Assembly: GCA_041752315.1 (NCBI GenBank)
Contig: JBGSHJ010000011.1
Location: 1 to 64,000, forward strand
DNA: 64,000 bases
Source of the DNA: SYFY01 sp041752315
GTDB lineage: Bacteria; Pseudomonadota; Gammaproteobacteria; Pseudomonadales; Azotimanducaceae
Reading direction: 5' to 3'
The notes under the pieces were generated by a model that made no database searches, was not told the DNA's origin, and was given only the letters and a program-made list of their open reading frames with translations. The position numbers were made by a program, and so were the translations under genes. Positions 59,342 through 64,000 of this stretch are shown in pieces (within the stretch, counting starts at the first letter, position 1; the number at the start of each line of letters is the position of its first letter).

Positions 59342-60988
59342 TTAATTTCCGTTCGTGGGCCGGTTTGCTCCATGAGAGTGCCTGTGTGCATTCATGGTCA
59401 GGCTGGTTGGCTGGTTTTCCAAGTAACTACCCAACATTCGAAATGAGAACTGGTTGTAGTTTTCAGTCTGACCTATGCAACTTCCCAGGTGAATGTTCGA
59501 CTGGGTCCTCCCGCGCTGGATCTGGATCTTCTGCATTGGCTGAAATGGTACCCGGGGCGTAATCAGTGATGGAGGCCGCTGCATTACCGGTACCCCTGGC
59601 AGCAGGAGCGCCTTGGCAAATGCCGTCGAACCGCCTTTGGTTCGAACAACACGTGCAGAGACTGGAACAGCGGTCGGGCTGAGCAGTTCAACGCCGGTTA
59701 CGGCGGTTCCGCTTTTTGATGCGCCAATCCAGCGCAGCACGCCGATTCGCCAGAGTTTGCTGCTGGCCTCCCTGATGCTGAGCAATTCACCGATCTGGGC
59801 CGATGCCGGCAGGCCTTCCGGCCACTTCACATTAAAACCAAGGGGACTGGTATCACGGGCATTGGTTGTGTGCACCGTCGGTCCATTCACTGCTGTCGGC
59901 GCGCTGACTGATCGGGTGCTGGTTCTCTGCTCGCTTCGGGTGCTTGTCCTGGCCAATTCGATTTCGTGGGCAAGACAGGCGGAAGCAACGCGCAAGCCAA
60001 TGCCGATTTCCACAGGTTCATCGAGCGGCAGTCGCTGATGCTGACGGACCTGGGCGGTGCTCCAGGCGGAGGCAACGTGCTGCAGAACCTTTGCCCCTAC
60101 GTATTCGGGAACCGCGACGCTGCTGGGAATTTCGCGCAGGAAGGCTTCGAGTTCGTAGGCCAGCACTTCGGTGTTCAGACCAAGCGACACCTGGTTAACG
60201 CGGGTCTGCGCGGTTGATGCGGGGCCCCGGTCCTGCATGAGGTCGATGGTGAACAGATCCTTGGCGTCGGCTGGCCGCACCTCTGCCTGGTTGCTCCAGG
60301 TTTCAAGCGCATTGAAGAGCTGGTTGAGTTCCATCGCCCGGAGCTGGTTCGGTTTGGCCAGCGCTATCAGTACAGGTCGCAGCCAGGCCTCGGTCGTACT
60401 CGTTTGTGCCTGGTTGTGATTTTCCGGGTCGCGAACCTTCTGTTCGGCCAGGCCGCACCGGCGAGCGATGTGGAAAAGCTGGTTAAGCTGCAACCAGACG
60501 CCTGCATCGGGTGTCAGGTAGTGGCGATGGCTGCGCAGGAGGACTCTCGACAGGTCGGATATGGCGCGGTGCAAGCCGTTGACCACTGCTTCGCGAGCGG
60601 ATTTGTCTTCACCGCTGATGGGCAGAGCGGCAAGCACCACACTTTCGTACCCGGCAGCCAGCTTCAACTGGAGTGCCTGGGCTTGCTCCAGCTGAGGTGT
60701 CCAGCGGGTTCCACCGGCGGCGTTCTGGCGCTCGATTCGGGCGCACATGTAATACACGGTCGAGCGGATGCTCTCGAGCAGGTCGAGGCGGCTGAGGTAG
60801 TTGGTCCGCAGACGGCATAATTCGCCCACCAGTTCCAGCAATTGGGTGGTACTGGTGAACAGGTTTGCCATGGGCAGTTCCGCAACCCAGGCGTTGATGG
60901 CATCGGTATCGGCCTGGCACGCGCTCAGCGAGTTGAGGTCTGCGAGTTCTGCGGTCAGCAGGTGTACAAGTGTTCTGGGATCTTCCAT
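59342..60988 (-). CDS. Conserved protein beside fimX, with PilZ-like C-terminal region
   Basis: The 548-residue soluble protein has a helical N-terminal two thirds (LAYELEAFLREIPSSVAVPE, AYESVVL-type helices, RVASACLAHEIELAR). A beta-rich region at about 420-520 follows (FNVKWPEGLPASAQIGELLS, RIGVLRWIGASKSG, GVELLSPTAVPVSARVV) that resembles PilZ-like barrels by eye, without an obvious RxxxR...DxSxxG c-di-GMP motif. The tail is polar. A homologous hypothetical gene sits next to fimX in Pseudomonas as I recall. ATG at 60988 was chosen; TTG at 61048 is weaker. It lies 24 bases upstream of the fimX-like gene, so the two are co-transcribed. Confidence 0.8.
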   Translation of the reverse strand: MEDPRTLVHLLTAELADLNSLSACQADTDAINAWVAELPMANLFTSTTQLLELVGELCRLRTNYLSRLDLLESIRSTVYYMCARIERQNAAGGTRWTPQLEQAQALQLKLAAGYESVVLAALPISGEDKSAREAVVNGLHRAISDLSRVLLRSHRHYLTPDAGVWLQLNQLFHIARRCGLAEQKVRDPENHNQAQTSTTEAWLRPVLIALAKPNQLRAMELNQLFNALETWSNQAEVRPADAKDLFTIDLMQDRGPASTAQTRVNQVSLGLNTEVLAYELEAFLREIPSSVAVPEYVGAKVLQHVASAWSTAQVRQHQRLPLDEPVEIGIGLRVASACLAHEIELARTSTRSEQRTSTRSVSAPTAVNGPTVHTTNARDTSPLGFNVKWPEGLPASAQIGELLSIREASSKLWRIGVLRWIGASKSGTAVTGVELLSPTAVPVSARVVRTKGGSTAFAKALLLPGVPVMQRPPSLITPRVPFQPMQKIQIQRGRTQSNIHLGSCIGQTENYNQFSFRMLGSYLENQPTSLTMNAHRHSHGANRPTNGN

Positions 60989-61070
60989 GTCAGCGGGATT
61001 ATAGGGAATCCTGGTCGATTGCGCGCTGTTGTCATTTATCCAGCCCAACTGAGGGGGGCGATGCGCCGGG

Positions 61071-62129
61071 TCATCGGTCAGAGGTGGTTGGAAGCGGCGG
61101 CCGGGAACGTGCTGCTCGAGTGTCTGGCTCCATGGCGATGGGCGTCTTGCCGGGTTCGCCGCTGACTTCCCTTACCAGTCGTGGCAGCAGATAACCGGGC
61201 AACCGTGCATGCATGGCGCGCAGCAGCGGTTGCACCTGCTGTTCAGCCACTTCGAATGCATGGGTACCGCGTACCCGATCCAGCATATGCAGGTAGTAGG
61301 GGAGCACCCCCTGCTCAAAGAGCCGATGCGCAAGTTCGCACTGTGCATCGGCAGAGTCGTTGATATCTTTCAGCAGCACGGCTTGATTCAGCAGCGTGAC
61401 ACCGGCTCGGCGCAGCAATGCAAAGGCACGATGGGTCTGCGCATCGAGTTCCTGTGCGTGATTGACGTGCAATACCATGACCACCGGCTTTGCGGCACTG
61501 GCCAGGGTCAGAAGCAAAGCCCCGGTGATGCGCTGTGGCAATACCACCGGCATCCGGGTATGGATCCGCAGGCGGCGGACGTGAGGGATGGCCGCGATGC
61601 TGTTGAACAGCGTCGCAAAGGTGTCGTCGGGCACGGTCAGCGGGTCGCCGCCGGACAGGATGATCTCGGTCAGGGAGGCATCCGCGCGAATCACATCGAT
61701 CGCTTCCGCAAGCGCGCCGGGTGGGTGGTCTGCGTACGGAAACTCCCGGCGAAAACAGTATCGACAATGAACCGCACAGGCAGGACTCACAATGAGCAGG
61801 GCACGGTGCGCGTACTTCTGGATCAGACCCGGAGCGCGGGCCAGCTGAATCTCTTCAACAGCATCGGCGACAAATCCGGGCATGACCTGGCGCTCATTCA
61901 CATCGGCAAGTACCTGCAACAGGAGCGGGTCGCGGAGGTTTCCGGGCTGAATTCGCGCCAGGAATGGGGCAGGGACCCGCACCGGAAAATCGGGCGTCGG
62001 ATCCGCCTGCGCAACGTCAGCAATCGACAGACCCAGTTCCTGCAACAGGGTGTGACTCGTCCGGACGGCCCCTTTCAGGAGCAGGCGCCAGGTGTCGGGC
62101 TCCCACGGTTCAGGATTCACGGGTATCAT
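61071..62129 (-). CDS. epmB: EF-P beta-lysylation protein, lysine 2,3-aminomutase-like radical SAM enzyme
   Basis: The 352-residue enzyme converts (S)-alpha-lysine to (R)-beta-lysine for EF-P modification. The radical SAM cluster motif C-x3-C-x2-C is in SPACAVHCRYCFRREFPY; ILSGGDPLTVPDD, RIHTRMPVVLPQRI and LPYYLHMLDRVRGTHAF follow, all typical of the KamA/EpmB family. ATG at 62129 starts MIPVNPEP and leaves 33 bases to the divergent efp start. The frame is open beyond this but overlaps efp. Confidence 0.95.
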   Translation of the reverse strand: MIPVNPEPWEPDTWRLLLKGAVRTSHTLLQELGLSIADVAQADPTPDFPVRVPAPFLARIQPGNLRDPLLLQVLADVNERQVMPGFVADAVEEIQLARAPGLIQKYAHRALLIVSPACAVHCRYCFRREFPYADHPPGALAEAIDVIRADASLTEIILSGGDPLTVPDDTFATLFNSIAAIPHVRRLRIHTRMPVVLPQRITGALLLTLASAAKPVVMVLHVNHAQELDAQTHRAFALLRRAGVTLLNQAVLLKDINDSADAQCELAHRLFEQGVLPYYLHMLDRVRGTHAFEVAEQQVQPLLRAMHARLPGYLLPRLVREVSGEPGKTPIAMEPDTRAARSRPPLPTTSDR

Positions 62130-62162
62130 GCGCGCCTTTTTCGAAAAACGCGGTATCGGCTG

Positions 62163-62728
62163 ATGGCGACGTATAGTACCAATGAATTCAAGAGCGGAAT
62201 CAAAGTGATGCTCGAGGGTGAACCCTGCTCGATACTGGACAACGAGTACGTCAAACCGGGCAAGGGGCAGGCATTCAACCGCGTGAAGCTCCGCAACCTG
62301 AAAACCGGTCGTGTCTGGGAACGCACCTTCAAGTCGGGAGACAGCCTCGACGGCGCCGATGTGATGGAGGCGGAAATGGAATATCTCTACAACGACGGAG
62401 AGTTCTATCATTTCATGAAAACCGACGGCAGCTTCGAGCAATTTGCGGCTTCGGAAAATCTCGTCGCAGATGCGAAGGAGTGGTTGCGCGAACAGGACAA
62501 ATTCCAGGTCATCCTCTGGAACGATCAGCCCATTTCCATCGCAGCGCCAAATTTTGTCGAACTGGAAGTTGTTCGATGCGATCCGGGTTTGAAAGGGGAT
62601 ACCGCAACTGGAGCAACCAAGCCGGCAACACTGTCTTCCGGGGCCGTGGTACGCGTTCCGTTGTTTGTGAACGAAGGGGACGTGCTGCGTGTCGACACCC
62701 GCAATCGGGAGTACGTCAGCCGGGTTCG

Positions 62729-62732
<4 letters not shown>
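62163..62732 (+). CDS. efp: Translation elongation factor P
   Basis: The 189-residue factor relieves ribosome stalling at polyproline. The modified lysine lies in the loop YVKPGKGQAFNRVK. The three beta domains are complete, ending GDVLRVDTRNREYVSRVR. The lysine-containing loop and the adjoining epmB and epmA genes indicate beta-lysylation of the E. coli type. ATG at 62163 gives the standard ATYSTNEFKSG start. Its stop overlaps the GTG of epmA. Confidence 0.98.
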
Positions 62733-63571
<839 letters not shown>

Positions 63572-63608
63572 GAGGCTGCGCGCGGGAGTGCCACGCGCAG
63601 GAACGGTT

Positions 63609-63631
63609 CTGCAGGGCAGGGGAACCTGCAG
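63609..63631. terminator. Hairpin between convergent epmA and psd
   Basis: CTGCAGG (63609-63615) pairs perfectly with CCTGCAG (63625-63631) around a nine-base loop. A second pair TGCGCG (63577-63582) with CGCGCA (63594-63599) lies upstream. It sits between two convergent stop codons. No T-tract. Confidence 0.4.
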
Positions 63632-63650
63632 CGAAGTCCCCATTCCGCGC

Positions 63651-64000
63651 TCAGCGACTCAGACGCGTCACCAGGGGCTGCGCGATGGTCTCGCCCATAC
63701 GTACAGGTCGACCCGCGACAAGTCTTTCTTCCAGGCGAACGGCGTCACGTTCGAATGCGAGAATCACTGTCGAGCCGAGAAGAAACCGGCCAACTTCGTC
63801 ACCGCGGGCAAACCCCAGGCCGTGTTCACGGACAATCTTCTGCCGATAGGGAGAGCGAGGTCCGGGCCAGGTGGTCTCGATGCTCGCTACAATCATTGCG
63901 CCTACCATGATGACCAGCATTCGTCCGACGTCAGTGCGAAATGCCATGACCAGTCTTTCGTTGCGACAGAACAGCCCTTCGATCTCACCTTCGGTATGTC
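63651..64000 (-). CDS. psd: Phosphatidylserine decarboxylase, C-terminal part (5' end outside window)
   Basis: The frame is open through the right edge of the window; visible residues include EIEGLFCRNERLVMAFRTD, MLVIMVGAMIVASIETTW and the self-processing site FLLGSTVIL, where cleavage between Gly and Ser of LGST creates the pyruvoyl cofactor. The enzyme makes phosphatidylethanolamine at the inner membrane. The C-terminus ends shortly after LGST as usual. An ATG at 63947 is internal. psd next to epmA is an arrangement also seen in E. coli. Confidence 0.93.
   Translation of the reverse strand, partial: HTEGEIEGLFCRNERLVMAFRTDVGRMLVIMVGAMIVASIETTWPGPRSPYRQKIVREHGLGFARGDEVGRFLLGSTVILAFERDAVRLEERLVAGRPVRMGETIAQPLVTRLSR

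Overview
The window is a continuous stretch of chromosome from a gammaproteobacterium. The evidence is gene content and order: an argE-argA-ilvD operon, glnE-ilvE-waaF-waaC-waaG, hldE, waaA, tolC-DUF1249-parE-parC, a ytjB/ahpA-serB divergent pair, a FimX-like protein, and epmB/efp/epmA/psd. Several of these blocks are arranged much as I remember them from Pseudomonas, but the left third is not Pseudomonas-like, so I infer a less-studied gammaproteobacterial lineage. The DNA looks moderately GC-rich by eye. GTG and TTG starts and 4-bp start/stop overlaps are common. I see no tRNA, rRNA, CRISPR array, integrase or insertion sequence.

Positions 1-24 kb form a stress and envelope island. It holds mostly small genes: a ferritin-like protein (cut by the left edge), dodecin, a DUF4398 lipoprotein coupled to an OmpA-family lipoprotein, two DUF883/YqjD-like anchors, two CsbD proteins, two BON proteins, CHRD, EF-hand, DUF1003 and DUF1207 proteins, glycine-zipper proteins, two tiny membrane peptides, a YqjD-YqjE-YqjK-like trio, a SYLF protein, a cardiolipin-synthase-like lipoprotein and an AI-2E family permease. 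Embedded in it at 5.9-10.3 kb is a signalling cassette: a hybrid histidine kinase, a response regulator with only a PAS output, and a Crp/Fnr regulator. The island also carries decayed genes: an outer-membrane barrel remnant (5403-5767), a frameshifted and internally deleted DUF1989 gene (14802-15191), and an N-terminally short GntA/YcgG-like gene beside it.

Positions 24-33.6 kb are housekeeping metabolism: an isolated LptA-like gene, ilvD, argA and argE on the minus strand, then a lone PilB/GspE ATPase and glnE on the plus strand.

Positions 33.7-49.5 kb are a lipopolysaccharide core locus: ilvE, heptosyltransferases II and I, WaaG, a protein with two fused LPS-kinase-like domains, a NodU-type carbamoyltransferase, a second glycosyltransferase, an LpxL-type acyltransferase, HldE, an aldo/keto reductase with an FAD oxidoreductase, WaaA and the TolC outer-membrane channel. 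Together these make and transfer the heptose precursor, build the Kdo-heptose inner core, and probably phosphorylate and carbamoylate it.

Positions 49.7-64 kb hold topoisomerase IV (parE, parC), ytjB/ahpA, serB, a small ferredoxin, a FimX-like c-di-GMP effector with a neighbouring conserved protein, the complete EF-P beta-lysylation set (epmB, efp, epmA) and the C-terminal part of psd, cut by the right edge.
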